Both the position numbers and the translations under genes were made by a program. From Massilia brevitalea (lineage in GTDB: Bacteria; Pseudomonadota; Gammaproteobacteria; Burkholderiales; Burkholderiaceae_D): DNA of 64,000 nt. This document shows positions 1 to 8,121 of this stretch, one piece after another (position 1 is the stretch's first letter; each line of letters begins with the position of its first letter). The stretch covers positions 39,994 to 103,993 of the forward strand of contig NZ_JAULSI010000021.1 of NCBI RefSeq assembly GCF_030711405.1, written 5' to 3'. The notes beneath the pieces are model-generated. The model was not told the origin of the DNA. It did no database searches and worked only from the letters and a program-made list of their open reading frames with translations.

Positions 1-41
1 GAGACAAGGCAACGCAGCCATGGCGATTTTTTCACATCCTC

Positions 42-65
42 GTAGGGTGGGTTCTCGAACCCACC
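42..65 (+). repeat. GTAG-headed palindromic (REP-type) repeat, 3' of lexA
   Basis: A GTAG tetranucleotide is followed by a stem of GGTGGGTTC, a two-base TC centre and GAACCCACC. It belongs to a family with eleven copies in this window. It lies 5 bp beyond the lexA stop codon. Read on the minus strand, the hairpin is followed at a short distance by a T-run, so it may also serve as the lexA terminator or 3' mRNA end. Confidence 0.85.
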
Positions 66-70
66 AGCCA

Positions 71-706
71 TCAGTGCCAGCTGCGCATCAAGCCCACAGC
101 CAGCCCTTCGAGCGCGAACTCATCGCCCGGCGCCACCTGGATCACCTTGAAGTCCGGATTCTCCGGCAGCAGCTCGATCAGCTCGCCCGTCTTGCGATAA
201 CGCTTGACGGTCACATCTTCGCCCAGCCGCGCGACGACGATCTGGCCATTCTTGGCGCTGTCTACTTTCTTCACGGCCAGGAAATCGCCATCCATGATGC
301 CGGCGTCGCGCATCGACCAGCCGCGCACCTTCAGCAGGAAGTCGGGCCGGGCGGCGAACATGGCCGGGTCGACGTTATAGGTGGCTTCCACGTGTTCCTG
401 TGCCAGGATCGGCGAGCCTGCAGCGACGCGGCCGACCAGCGGCAGCGACATCAGGAGGGCAGGCGGGATGGCCGGCAGCGCCGGTTCGGCCGTGTTGCCG
501 AGCAGGCGGATGCCGCGCGACGTACCCGAGACGATCTCGATCGCGCCTTTGCGTGCCAGGGCTTGCAGGTGCTCCTCGGCCGCGTTGGCCGAGCGGAAGC
601 CCAATTCCTTCGCGATCTCGGCGCGGGTCGGCGGGAAGCCGGTGTTGTCGATCGCTTCCTTGATCAGGTTGAGGATCTGTTCTTGCCTTGCAGTGAGCTT
701 GAGCAT
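71..706 (-). CDS. lexA: LexA SOS repressor
   Basis: This is the transcriptional repressor of the SOS response. It is 211 residues from the chosen ATG. An N-terminal winged helix (about residues 1-65) is followed by a self-cleaving S24 domain. The autocleavage site Ala96-Gly97 sits in GRVAAGSP, and the catalytic pair is Ser131 (VRGWSMRD) and Lys168 (DVTVKR). An upstream in-frame start would add 24 residues but would put the SOS box inside the gene, so the ATG at 706 is preferred. It is transcribed leftward and diverges from the ribosomal rpsF operon. A LexA box 28 bp upstream of the start indicates autoregulation. A REP element lies immediately downstream. Confidence 0.97.
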   Translation of the reverse strand: MLKLTARQEQILNLIKEAIDNTGFPPTRAEIAKELGFRSANAAEEHLQALARKGAIEIVSGTSRGIRLLGNTAEPALPAIPPALLMSLPLVGRVAAGSPILAQEHVEATYNVDPAMFAARPDFLLKVRGWSMRDAGIMDGDFLAVKKVDSAKNGQIVVARLGEDVTVKRYRKTGELIELLPENPDFKVIQVAPGDEFALEGLAVGLMRSWH

Positions 707-733
707 GGGTATACCACTGGTTATCGATTCAGA

Positions 734-749
734 CTGTATTTTTGTACAG
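734..749. promoter_or_regulatory. LexA (SOS) box controlling lexA
   Basis: The sequence CTGTATTTTTGTACAG matches the gammaproteobacterial/betaproteobacterial consensus CTGT-N8-ACAG, with both half-sites perfect. It lies 28-43 bp upstream of the lexA start, where bound LexA would block its own promoter. Confidence 0.92.
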
Positions 750-845
750 TGCTTCTCATAATGCAAGGGAAAACGCAATTAAATCCGCATTTTCTCTTGC
801 CCGGCTGTCGCGGAAGCGGTACAGGCAGCGATGCTGGCTCCGCGA

Positions 846-874
846 TTGCCACGCCGCCGGCTTCGCGCTATAAT
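846..874 (+). promoter_or_regulatory. Promoter of the rpsF-priB-rpsR-rplI operon
   Basis: A TTGCCA -35 element (846-851) and a perfect TATAAT -10 element (869-874) are separated by 17 bp. Transcription would start near 881, giving a leader of about 68 nt before rpsF. Confidence 0.8.
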
Positions 875-900
875 TGCCGGCTTTCCCTTCCCACACTCGT

Positions 901-943
901 CTTGACGCCGAGGTGGGCATTTGTTTAAACGTCCTCAAGGAGT
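901..943 (+). promoter_or_regulatory. Candidate rpsF leader hairpin (possible S6:S18 autoregulatory element)
   Basis: CTTGA at 901-905 can pair with TCAAG at 935-939, and CG at 906-907 can extend the stem. The loop carries CCGAGG. The 3' arm overlaps the rpsF ribosome-binding site (AAGGAG). S6:S18-binding leaders are known ahead of rpsF in many bacteria and carry a conserved CCG. The match here is by eye only, so identity with that RNA family is unproven. Confidence 0.33.
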
Positions 944-948
944 GTTGC

Positions 949-1344
949 ATGCGTCATTATGAAATCGTTTTTATCGTCCACCCGGACCAAAGCGAGCAAG
1001 TCCCGGCGATGATCGAGCGTTACAAGGCCAGCGTCACCGCGCGCGGCGGTAACATCCATCGCGTGGAAGACTGGGGCCGTCGCCAGATGGCTTACTCGAT
1101 CCAGAAGCTGCCGAAGGCACACTACATCTGCATGAACATCGAGTGCGACAACGAAACCCTGGTCGAGCTGGAAACCGCATTCAAGTTCAATGATGCCGTG
1201 CTGCGTCACCTGACCGTGAAGATGAAGAAAGCTGAAACCGCTCCATCGCCAATGATGAAGTCGGTCCAGCGCGAAGACGCAGCCAAGAGCCACCGCGCAG
1301 AAGCCCCAGCGGCTGCTGCTGCCCCAGCCCCTGCTGCTGCCTAA
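949..1344 (+). CDS. rpsF: 30S ribosomal protein S6
   Basis: S6 pairs with S18 in the central domain of the 30S subunit. It is 131 residues and starts at [14 protein letters not shown], the usual S6 N-terminus. The ATG at 949 has AAGGAG 7-8 nt upstream; an in-frame start 75 nt further up would lie inside the promoter. The last 25 or so residues are an Ala/Pro-rich tail, a common disordered extension of betaproteobacterial S6. It is the first gene of the rpsF-priB-rpsR-rplI operon. Confidence 0.97.
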   Translation: MRHYEIVFIVHPDQSEQVPAMIERYKASVTARGGNIHRVEDWGRRQMAYSIQKLPKAHYICMNIECDNETLVELETAFKFNDAVLRHLTVKMKKAETAPSPMMKSVQREDAAKSHRAEAPAAAAAPAPAAA

Positions 1345-1388
1345 GTTTTTTTTGCCAGAATCGTGAACGGACTCCGGTCCGCCAAGAA

Positions 1389-1682
1389 GTGAACCAGTTA
1401 CAAGTCGTCGCCACCATCGCTGAACGCGACGTACTGCGCTACACCCCGGCCGGCGTGCCGATCGTTTCGGCAATCTTGCTGCACAGTTCGCAGCAGGTCG
1501 AGGCAGGAGTGACGCGGCTGGTGGAGTTCGAAATTGCCGCGTTTGCCGCGGGAGAAATTTCGGGCCGCTTCGCCAGCGCCGAGTTGGGCGCCGCCCACCA
1601 GTTCACGGGATTTCTGGCCAAGAAGAACCGCAACAGCAAAGCCCTGGTGTTTCACATCATTGATTTCAGTGCCGCCGCTTAA
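1389..1682 (+). CDS. priB: Primosomal replication protein N (PriB)
   Basis: PriB is a single-strand-DNA-binding OB-fold protein that works with PriA and DnaT in replication restart. The product is 97 residues, normal for the family, and starts at GTG (M-N-Q-L-Q-V-V-A). A stop-free short OB fold and the position between rpsF and rpsR identify it. The start follows rpsF by 44 nt and has AAGAAG just upstream. Its place in a ribosomal operon links restart capacity to growth rate, as in other proteobacteria. Confidence 0.93.
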   Translation: MNQLQVVATIAERDVLRYTPAGVPIVSAILLHSSQQVEAGVTRLVEFEIAAFAAGEISGRFASAELGAAHQFTGFLAKKNRNSKALVFHIIDFSAAA

Positions 1683-1720
1683 ATTATCAGCGGCCCACCT
1701 TTTAGATACAGGAGCCTCAA

Positions 1721-2011
1721 ATGGCATTCGGTAAAAAGTTCGACAAAAACAAAGCCAAGGAAAAACTGAAGCGCAAACAGCAGAACCCGCTGTTCAAGCG
1801 CAAGAAGTTCTGCCGCTTCACCGCCGCCGGCGTTGAACAAGTTGACTACAAAGACGTCGACACCCTGAAAGACTTCGTCCAGGAAAACGGCAAGATCATG
1901 CCGGCACGCCTGACCGGTACCAAGGCGCACTACCAGCGTCAGGTCGACACCGCGATCAAGCGCGCACGCTACCTCGCGCTGCTGCCGTACACCGACCTGC
2001 ACAACGCTTAA
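1721..2011 (+). CDS. rpsR: 30S ribosomal protein S18
   Basis: S18 binds S6 and 16S rRNA in the small-subunit platform. It is 96 residues, with a basic N-terminal extension (about residues 1-27) before the conserved core ([18 protein letters not shown]). A single Cys is at the conserved core position. It starts at ATG with AGGAG about 8 nt upstream and lies 38 nt after priB. Confidence 0.97.
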   Translation: MAFGKKFDKNKAKEKLKRKQQNPLFKRKKFCRFTAAGVEQVDYKDVDTLKDFVQENGKIMPARLTGTKAHYQRQVDTAIKRARYLALLPYTDLHNA

Positions 2012-2047
2012 TCGCGCTGCTCAGTTCAGAACATCCTGGAGAAAAAT

Positions 2048-2500
2048 ATGCAAATTATCCTTTTGGAAAAAGTCGTTAACGTCGGCAACCTGGGCGACGT
2101 CGTCAAGGTCAAGGACGGTTACGCACGTAACTTCCTGATCCCGCAAAAGATGGCCCGCCGCGCAACCCAGGCCGCTGTGGCCGAGTTCGAAGTCAAGCGC
2201 GCCGAGCTGGAAAAAGCGGCTGCTGAAAAGCTGTCGGCTTCGCAAGCCCAAGGCGACAAGCTGGGCGGCATGACCATCACCGTCGCTCAAAAAGCCGGCG
2301 TCGATGGCCGTCTGTTCGGTTCGGTCACCAACTTCGACATCGCCGAAGCCCTGACCAAGCAAGGTTTCGCCGTCGAGAAGTCGCAAGTGCGCCTGCCGAC
2401 CGGCCCGCTGAAAACCACCGGCGAACACCCGGTTGCGGTCGCACTGCACACCGACGTCGTCGTGGAAATCACGATCGCTGTCGTTGGCGAAGCTGCCTAA
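2048..2500 (+). CDS. rplI: 50S ribosomal protein L9
   Basis: L9 is an elongated two-domain protein at the base of the L1 stalk. It is 150 residues, the usual length. The N-terminal domain [19 protein letters not shown] is a clear L9 signature. A helical linker (about residues 42-75) leads to the C-terminal RNA-binding domain. GGAG lies about 7 nt upstream of the ATG. It is the last gene of the operon and is followed by an intrinsic terminator. Confidence 0.97.
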   Translation: MQIILLEKVVNVGNLGDVVKVKDGYARNFLIPQKMARRATQAAVAEFEVKRAELEKAAAEKLSASQAQGDKLGGMTITVAQKAGVDGRLFGSVTNFDIAEALTKQGFAVEKSQVRLPTGPLKTTGEHPVAVALHTDVVVEITIAVVGEAA

Positions 2501-2553
2501 GTGACGTTGAATTGCCGCTGATTATTTAACAATAATTAGTTGTTGTATTCTGG

Positions 2554-2581
2554 AAAAAGCCGGGTTCGCCCGGCTTTTTTT
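2554..2581 (+). terminator. Rho-independent terminator of the rpsF-rplI operon
   Basis: A stem AAGCCGGG / CCCGGCTT closed by a TTCG tetraloop is followed by a run of T residues, 55 nt beyond the rplI stop. The upstream A-run makes it potentially bidirectional. Confidence 0.93.
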
Positions 2582-2627
2582 ATGACCCAAAAGTCGCCAA
2601 TTATTTCAGCCGTGTGACCGGAGCAGG

Positions 2628-2641
2628 TATAATGCCCGCCA
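2628..2641 (+). promoter_or_regulatory. dnaB -10 element close to the start codon (possible leaderless mRNA)
   Basis: A perfect TATAAT at 2628-2633 is followed after 7 nt by the ATG at 2641, so the predicted +1 falls on or next to the start codon. No good -35 hexamer is visible at the usual distance. If this is the used promoter, dnaB mRNA would have almost no leader. Confidence 0.5.
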
Positions 2642-4026
2642 TGAATACCCCCGCAGATCCGCAGATCGAATCGCTGCGCATCCCCCCGCACTCCATCGAA
2701 GCAGAGCAGTCCGTCATTGGCGGCCTGCTGCGCGATAACGCGGCGTGGGACCGTATTGCCGACTTCATGCACGCGGAAGATTTTTATCGCTACGACCACC
2801 GCATCATCTTCGAACAGATGGTCCGGCTGATCAACAGCGGCAAGCCGGCCGACGTCATCACCGTCTACGAGGCCATGGTCTCGCTCGGTAAGGCCGAGGA
2901 CGTGGGCGGCCTGCAATACCTGAACGCGATGGCGCAAAACACGCCATCGGCCGCGAATATCCGCCGTTACGCCGAGATCGTGCGCGATCGCGGCATCCTG
3001 CGCAAGCTGATCACCGTTGCCGACGAAATCTCGGGCAATGCGTTCAATCCGCAAGGCAAGGAAGTCAAGCAGATGCTGGACGAGGCCGAGTCGAAGATCT
3101 TCGCGATTGCCGAGCAGGGCGCCCGTGGCGCCCAGGGCTGGAATCCGATCCAGCCACTGCTGACGCAGGTGGTCGAGCGCATCGACGAACTGTACTCGCG
3201 CGAAAACCAGGGCGAGACCACCGGCGTGCCGACCGGCTTCATCGACCTCGACAAGATGACCTCGGGCCTGCAGCCGGGCGACCTGGTGATCGTGGCCGGC
3301 CGTCCGTCGATGGGCAAGACCGCTTTCTCGGTGAACATCGGCGAGAACGTCGCCATCGAAGCCGGCCTGCCGGTTGCCGTGTTCTCGATGGAGATGGGCG
3401 GCGCCCAGCTGGCCATGCGTATGCTGGGCTCGGTCGGCCAGCTCGACCAGCACCGCCTGCGTACCGGCCGCCTGAACGACGAAGACTGGCCGCGCCTGAC
3501 GCATGCGATCCAGAAGATGAACGACGCCCAGCTCTACATCGACGAGACACCGGCGCTGAATCCGATCGAGATGCGCGCACGCGCGCGCCGCCTTGCCCGC
3601 CAATGCGGCAAACTCGGCCTGATTATCGTCGACTACCTGCAGCTGATGCAGGGTAGCCAGCCGGGCGACAACCGCGCCGCCGAGATTTCCGAAATCTCGC
3701 GTTCGCTGAAGGGCCTGGCAAAAGAACTGCACTGCCCGGTCATCGCGCTGTCCCAGCTGAACCGCTCGCTGGAACAGCGTCCGAACAAGCGTCCCGTCAT
3801 GTCCGACTTGCGCGAATCCGGCGCAATCGAGCAGGATGCGGACGTCATCATCTTCCTGTACCGCGACGAGGTGTATAACCCCGATTCGCCGGACAAGGGA
3901 ACGGCCGAAATCATTATCGGCAAACAGCGTAACGGTCCGATCGGGGCGATTCGCCTCACCTGGATCGGTCAGTACACCAAGTTTGGCAACTACAGCGGCA
4001 ACCTCGCCGTCTACCAAGGCGATTAA
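2641..4026 (+). CDS. dnaB: Replicative DNA helicase DnaB
   Basis: DnaB is the hexameric 5'-3' helicase that unwinds the replication fork. It is 461 residues with no intein. An N-terminal primase-interacting domain (about 15-120) is followed by the RecA-like helicase core. Walker A is G220RPSMGKT227, and the core contains IIVDYLQLM and DLRESGAIEQDAD. The ATG at 2641 gives the usual MN-P-DPQIESLR N-terminus; an ATG at 2632 and a GTG at 2614 are also in frame. It sits just after the ribosomal operon, a common proteobacterial order, but has its own -10 element and a terminator in front of it. Confidence 0.97.
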   Translation: MNTPADPQIESLRIPPHSIEAEQSVIGGLLRDNAAWDRIADFMHAEDFYRYDHRIIFEQMVRLINSGKPADVITVYEAMVSLGKAEDVGGLQYLNAMAQNTPSAANIRRYAEIVRDRGILRKLITVADEISGNAFNPQGKEVKQMLDEAESKIFAIAEQGARGAQGWNPIQPLLTQVVERIDELYSRENQGETTGVPTGFIDLDKMTSGLQPGDLVIVAGRPSMGKTAFSVNIGENVAIEAGLPVAVFSMEMGGAQLAMRMLGSVGQLDQHRLRTGRLNDEDWPRLTHAIQKMNDAQLYIDETPALNPIEMRARARRLARQCGKLGLIIVDYLQLMQGSQPGDNRAAEISEISRSLKGLAKELHCPVIALSQLNRSLEQRPNKRPVMSDLRESGAIEQDADVIIFLYRDEVYNPDSPDKGTAEIIIGKQRNGPIGAIRLTWIGQYTKFGNYSGNLAVYQGD

Positions 4027-4043
4027 GCCGATATTGCGGCGCC

Positions 4044-4061
4044 GTGGACCCCTTGGTCCAC
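4044..4061. other. Perfect hairpin between dnaB and the DUF47 gene
   Basis: GTGGACC and GGTCCAC form a 7-bp stem closed by a CCTT loop, 18 nt after the dnaB stop. No T-run follows, so it is more likely an RNA end-protection or processing hairpin than an intrinsic terminator. Confidence 0.45.
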
Positions 4062-4101
4062 AGCCCCTCGCAGTCCCAAGAGTTTTATCACGGAGAAATA
4101 C

Positions 4102-4728
4102 ATGTTTGGACGCCTGATGCCCACCGAGGGCAAGTTTTTTGATTTGTTCAACCAGCACGCAGCGCTGTGCGTGAAGGGTGCGCAAGAAATGGTTGGCCTG
4201 ATGACCAACTTCGACGACCTGGAAAACCGCGTGCACGCCGTCGAAAGCATCGAAAAACAGGCGGACAAGATCACCTACGCCACCGTCGACCTGCTGCACA
4301 AGACCTTCATCACCCCGCTCGACCGCGACGACATCCACAAGCTGATCACGCGCATGGACGACATCCTCGACATGATGGAAGACGCCGCGCAAACCATCTC
4401 CCTGTACGACCTGCACGCCGTGACGCCGGAAGCCAAGCGCCTGGCCGAACTGTGCCTGTCGGCCTGCCAGAAGGTCCAGGAAGCCGTGGCCCTGCTGCAC
4501 GACATGGGCAATGCCCAGAAGATCGTCGCCATCTGCGAAGAAATCGACCGCTTCGAATCCGACGCCGACCACGTGATGCGCGCGGCGATGAGCAAACTGT
4601 TCCGCGACGAACCGGACGTCCGTAACCTGATCAAGATGAAGGCGATCTACGAGATCCTCGAGACCGTCACCGACCGCTGCGAAGATGTCGCCAACATCAT
4701 CGAAGGCATCATTGTCGAGAACGCGTAA
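4102..4728 (+). CDS. DUF47 family protein, PhoU-like accessory of the Pit phosphate transporter
   Basis: This 208-residue, all-helical protein belongs to the DUF47/PhoU-like family (MFGRLMPTEGKFFDLFNQHA at the N-terminus). It has acidic helices of the kind that bind metal clusters, for example RMDDILDMMEDAA and CEEIDRFESDADHV. Members of this family are found next to Pit-type transporters and are thought to modulate phosphate uptake. Here it is 23 nt upstream of pit, so the two form a transcription unit. The role is inferred from context and family; no enzymatic residues are expected. Confidence 0.9.
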   Translation: MFGRLMPTEGKFFDLFNQHAALCVKGAQEMVGLMTNFDDLENRVHAVESIEKQADKITYATVDLLHKTFITPLDRDDIHKLITRMDDILDMMEDAAQTISLYDLHAVTPEAKRLAELCLSACQKVQEAVALLHDMGNAQKIVAICEEIDRFESDADHVMRAAMSKLFRDEPDVRNLIKMKAIYEILETVTDRCEDVANIIEGIIVENA

Positions 4729-4751
4729 GCTTCCTTAGAACAAAAATAATT

Positions 4752-5762
4752 ATGGAACATCTCACCATCAGCATTTACGTGCTGGGTTTGCTGGTGCTGC
4801 TCGCACTGGTCTTCGACTTCATGAATGGCTTCCACGATTCGGCGAACGCGATTGCGACCGTCGTCTCGACCGGCGTCCTCAAGCCCCAATCGGCGGTTGC
4901 CATGGCGGCCTTCTTCAACTTCGTGGCGATCTTCGTGGTCAACATGAAGGTGGCGCAGACGATCGGCAAGGACATCATCGATCCGCACATCGTCGACCAT
5001 TACGTGATCTTCGGGGCCCTGGTCGGGGCCATCGTCTGGAACGTGATCACTTGGTACTACGGCATTCCTTCGTCGTCCTCGCACGCCCTGATCGGCGGCC
5101 TGGTCGGCGCGGCAGTGGCCAAGTCGGGCACCGGCGCGCTGATCTCGGCCGGCCTGTGGAAAGTGGTCGCCTTTATCGTGCTGGCGCCGCTGCTGGGCTT
5201 CGTGCTCGGTTCGATCATCATGCTGATCGTGTCCTGGGTCTTCGTGAAGAGCACGCCGCGCAAGGTGGACGTCTGGTTCCGCCGCCTGCAGCTGGTGTCG
5301 GCGGCCGGCTACTCGCTCGGCCACGGTGGTAACGACGCGCAAAAGACCATGGGCATCATCTGGATGCTGCTGATCGCTGCCGGCTACGTGAATGCCGGCG
5401 ACGCGCATCCGCCAGCCTGGGTCATCATCTCCTGCTACGCGGCGATCAGCTTCGGCACGCTGTTCGGCGGCTGGCGCATCGTCAAGACCATGGGCCAGAA
5501 GATTACCAAGCTCAAGCCCGTTGGCGGCTTCTGCGCGGAAACCGGCGGCGCCATGACCTTGCTGATGGCCAGCTTCTGGGGCATTCCGGTCTCGACCACC
5601 CATACCATCACCGGCGCGATTGTCGGCGTGGGCGCCTCGCAGAAGGCCTCGGCCGTGCGCTGGGGCGTGGCGGGCAACATCGTGTGGGCGTGGATCTTCA
5701 CCATTCCGGCAGCAGCCTTCGTGGCGGCGATTGCCTGGTGGATTGGCAAGCACATCATGTAA
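4752..5762 (+). CDS. pit: Low-affinity inorganic phosphate transporter (Pit family)
   Basis: This inner-membrane proton-coupled phosphate (metal-phosphate) symporter has 336 residues and about ten membrane segments. It shows the inverted-repeat Pit signature: an N-terminal FDFMNGFHDSANAIATVV and a central GHGGNDAQKTMGI. Also visible are PSSSSHALIGG and PVSTTHTITGAIVGVG, the paired re-entrant motifs. The ATG at 4752 has no obvious Shine-Dalgarno, which fits translational coupling to the DUF47 gene. An intrinsic terminator follows at 5787. Confidence 0.95.
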   Translation: MEHLTISIYVLGLLVLLALVFDFMNGFHDSANAIATVVSTGVLKPQSAVAMAAFFNFVAIFVVNMKVAQTIGKDIIDPHIVDHYVIFGALVGAIVWNVITWYYGIPSSSSHALIGGLVGAAVAKSGTGALISAGLWKVVAFIVLAPLLGFVLGSIIMLIVSWVFVKSTPRKVDVWFRRLQLVSAAGYSLGHGGNDAQKTMGIIWMLLIAAGYVNAGDAHPPAWVIISCYAAISFGTLFGGWRIVKTMGQKITKLKPVGGFCAETGGAMTLLMASFWGIPVSTTHTITGAIVGVGASQKASAVRWGVAGNIVWAWIFTIPAAAFVAAIAWWIGKHIM

Positions 5763-5786
5763 TGGTGCGCTGCGCGCATTGAAATG

Positions 5787-5818
5787 AAAAACGCCCGGCT
5801 AATATGCCGGGCGTTTTT
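5787..5818. terminator. Terminator after pit
   Basis: The stem ACGCCCGGC / GCCGGGCGT has a short AT-rich loop and is flanked by A-run and T-run, 25 nt past the pit stop. The symmetric tails make it bidirectional in principle. Confidence 0.92.
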
Positions 5819-5870
5819 GTTTTGTGAGCATACACGTAGCTCATTTTGATCCAACTGCTTCGAGGCTGGC

Positions 5871-6015
5871 GTAGGGTGGGCTCTCGAGCCCACGCGGTCT
5901 CATCGCATGATATGCGACGGCGTCGAATGGAAATCGGTACGCACGCAATTCATTTGTTTGCATACGCAATCGTGCATCAACCGCCGTACCGCGTGGGCTC
6001 GAGAGCCCACCCTAC
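5871..6015. repeat. Inverted pair of GTAG-headed REP elements (BIME-like unit)
   Basis: The left copy (5871-5897) reads GTAG, GGTGGGCTC, TC, GAGCCCACG and CGG. The right copy (5989-6015) is its near-exact reverse complement and ends in CTAC. About 91 bp of unremarkable AT-richer sequence separates them. Together they fill the 368-base intergenic region between the convergent pit and phoH genes, which otherwise holds only the two terminators. Compared with the lexA-proximal copy, the stem carries matching T-to-C and A-to-G changes, so pairing is conserved. Confidence 0.85.
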
Positions 6016-6068
6016 GCCCATGCATGAGTACGTATTAAACCGAAGCGGTAACGTGATTCGATGGCCGT

Positions 6069-6104
6069 AAAAAAACCTGCGGGCCCTGAGGCGCGCAGGT
6101 TTTG
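6069..6104 (-). terminator. Terminator of the phoH-like gene
   Basis: AAAACCTGCG at 6072-6081 pairs with CGCAGGTTTT at 6094-6103. On the minus strand the stem is followed by a run of seven T, 27 nt after the stop codon of the PhoH-family gene. Confidence 0.85.
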
Positions 6105-6130
6105 CTTGTCAGCTAATGAAGCGAAGACGC

Positions 6131-7885
6131 TTACAACACGTCGCTCGCGTGATCCGCCAAACGCGAACGTTCGCCGCGCGCCAGCGTCACGTGGCCGCTG
6201 TGCGCCCAGCCCTTGAAGCGGTCGACCACGTAGGTCAGGCCGCTCGAGCCTTCGGTCAGGTAAGGCGTGTCGATCTGGGCGATGTTACCCAGGCACAGGA
6301 TCTTGGTGCCAGGACCGGCGCGCGTGACCAGGGTCTTCATCTGCTTCGGCGTCAGGTTCTGCGCCTCGTCGATGATCAGGAACTTGTTCACGAAGGTACG
6401 GCCGCGCATGAAGTTGAGCGACTTGATCTTGATACGCGAGCGGATCAGGTCCTGCGTGGCGGCACGGCCCCAGTCGCCGGCGTCGTTGTCCGACTTGTTC
6501 AGCACTTCGAGGTTGTCGTCGAACGCGCCCATCCACGGCGACATCTTTTCTTCCTCGGTGCCCGGCAGGAAGCCGATGTCTTCGCCCACCGGCACCGTCA
6601 CGCGGGTGACGATGATTTCGTTGTACTGCTTGGTCTCCAGCACTTGCGCCAGGCCCGCGGCCAGGGCCAGCAGGGTCTTGCCGGTGCCGGCCTGGCCGAG
6701 CAGGGTAACGAAATCGCATTCCGGATTCATCAGCAAATTCAGCGCGAAGTTCTGCTCGCGGTTGCGCGCGGTGATGCCCCAGACACTGTTCTTGTTGTGG
6801 CTGTAGTCGCGCAGCACTTGCAGCACGGCGGTCTTGCCGTTGATTTCCTTGACCTGCGCCTGGAAGGGCGAATCGTTGGACTCCAGGTAGACGAACTGGT
6901 TCACCAGCAGGCTGTTGATGAAGGGACCGGTCACGCGGTAGAACGTAGTGCCGGCACGCGTGTCTTGCCACGACTCCATGTTCTTGCTGTGCTTGTCCCA
7001 GAAGTCGTCCGGCAGCTGGACGATGCCCGAGTACAGCAGGTCGGTGTCTTCCAGCACATGGTCGTTGAAGTAATCTTCCGCCGGCAAGGCCAGGGCGCGC
7101 GCCTTGATGCGCATGTTGATGTCTTTCGACACCAGCACGATGGCGCGGTCCGGCTGCTCGCTTGCCAAGGCTTTCACCACGCCAAGGATCTGGTTGTCGG
7201 CCTTGCCGACCGGCAGGCCTTCAGGAAGGGTAGGGCCGTTCTGCAGTTTGGTCTGGAAGAACAGGCGGCCCTTGGCGTCCTTGTTGCCCAGCTTGGCCAG
7301 TTCGATGCCGGCCTCGATGGTGTCGTCGTCGATGTCGGCGATCAGGGCGTCCAGGGTGCGCGACACCTGGCGGGCGTTGCGCGCAACCTCGGACATGCCT
7401 TTCTTGTGGTCGTCGAGTTCCTCAAGCGTCATCATCGGCAGGTAGACGTCGTGTTCCTCGAAGCGGAACAGGCAGGTCGGGTCATGCATCAGCACGTTGG
7501 TGTCGAGCACGAAGACCTTGGTCTTGCCGGTGCGGTCGGCCCTGCGGCTGGTGGAGGACTTGACATTGACCTCGACCGGCTTGTGCTTGGCCGGATGCGG
7601 CTCGTCCATGTCCGTTTCCTTGAGCTTGGCAACGGTGTCGACGCGGGCTGGGCGCTCAGGTGCGGCTTGCTGCGAAGGTACGGCAGACAGCGGCGTGGCC
7701 TTGTCCTTGCGGCCACGGGTGGACTTGGCGGCAGGCACGGCCTTGCCGCTGATGAGATCTTCGACAGGATCGGCCTCGACCGGCGCAGCAACGGCGCGCA
7801 CAGGAGACTTGCCGGGTTCGGCCTTGGGGTATTCATTTACCGGCAGCAGCGTGGCCGGTTTCGTTGGAATTTTTGGTAGTGGCAT
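6131..7885 (-). CDS. PIN-PhoH family ATPase/ribonuclease (PhoH2-like)
   Basis: This 584-residue two-domain protein has a PIN-type nuclease fold (about residues 122-265, with the acidic signature VFVLDTNVLMHD around Asp128) fused to a PhoH P-loop ATPase. Walker A is G397QAGTGKT404 and Walker B is LIIDEAQN near residue 506. PIN-PhoH fusions (PhoH2) are sequence-specific RNA unwinding/cleaving enzymes in actinobacteria, and that activity is inferred here. The first 120 or so residues are a Pro/Ala/Lys-rich, probably disordered extension. The start ATG has GAGAA about 7 nt upstream. It precedes its own terminator; bcp lies upstream on the same strand. Confidence 0.88.
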   Translation of the reverse strand: MPLPKIPTKPATLLPVNEYPKAEPGKSPVRAVAAPVEADPVEDLISGKAVPAAKSTRGRKDKATPLSAVPSQQAAPERPARVDTVAKLKETDMDEPHPAKHKPVEVNVKSSTSRRADRTGKTKVFVLDTNVLMHDPTCLFRFEEHDVYLPMMTLEELDDHKKGMSEVARNARQVSRTLDALIADIDDDTIEAGIELAKLGNKDAKGRLFFQTKLQNGPTLPEGLPVGKADNQILGVVKALASEQPDRAIVLVSKDINMRIKARALALPAEDYFNDHVLEDTDLLYSGIVQLPDDFWDKHSKNMESWQDTRAGTTFYRVTGPFINSLLVNQFVYLESNDSPFQAQVKEINGKTAVLQVLRDYSHNKNSVWGITARNREQNFALNLLMNPECDFVTLLGQAGTGKTLLALAAGLAQVLETKQYNEIIVTRVTVPVGEDIGFLPGTEEEKMSPWMGAFDDNLEVLNKSDNDAGDWGRAATQDLIRSRIKIKSLNFMRGRTFVNKFLIIDEAQNLTPKQMKTLVTRAGPGTKILCLGNIAQIDTPYLTEGSSGLTYVVDRFKGWAHSGHVTLARGERSRLADHASDVL

Positions 7886-8121
7886 CAGGTTCTCAATCTA
7901 AAAAAGTGGAGGACGCTCGCGTCAGCGCGTTTGGAAAAACGCACTGCCGGGCGGATTCTATGCACTGGAAAAATGTTGCGGGGGCGCGAGCCAAGGAGAT
8001 AGAGGCGTTGAACAAAAACGCGCCTTGGCAGGCAGCCAGATTGAAATGATGCTGAGATGAAACGGTGCGACTCAAAATAAGCGATAAGGGTCCAGCAGGT
8101 TGATCGACTGGAGCCATCCGT

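Noticed and set aside
2536-4572. 678-codon open frame on the minus strand opposite dnaB
   Set aside because: It lies antisense to dnaB and the DUF47 gene, has no ribosome-binding site or domain, and reads as the His/Asp/Arg-rich shadow typical of high-GC genes.
6116-7879. 587-codon open frame on the plus strand opposite the PIN-PhoH gene
   Set aside because: Antisense shadow; the opposite strand encodes a full two-domain protein with conserved motifs.
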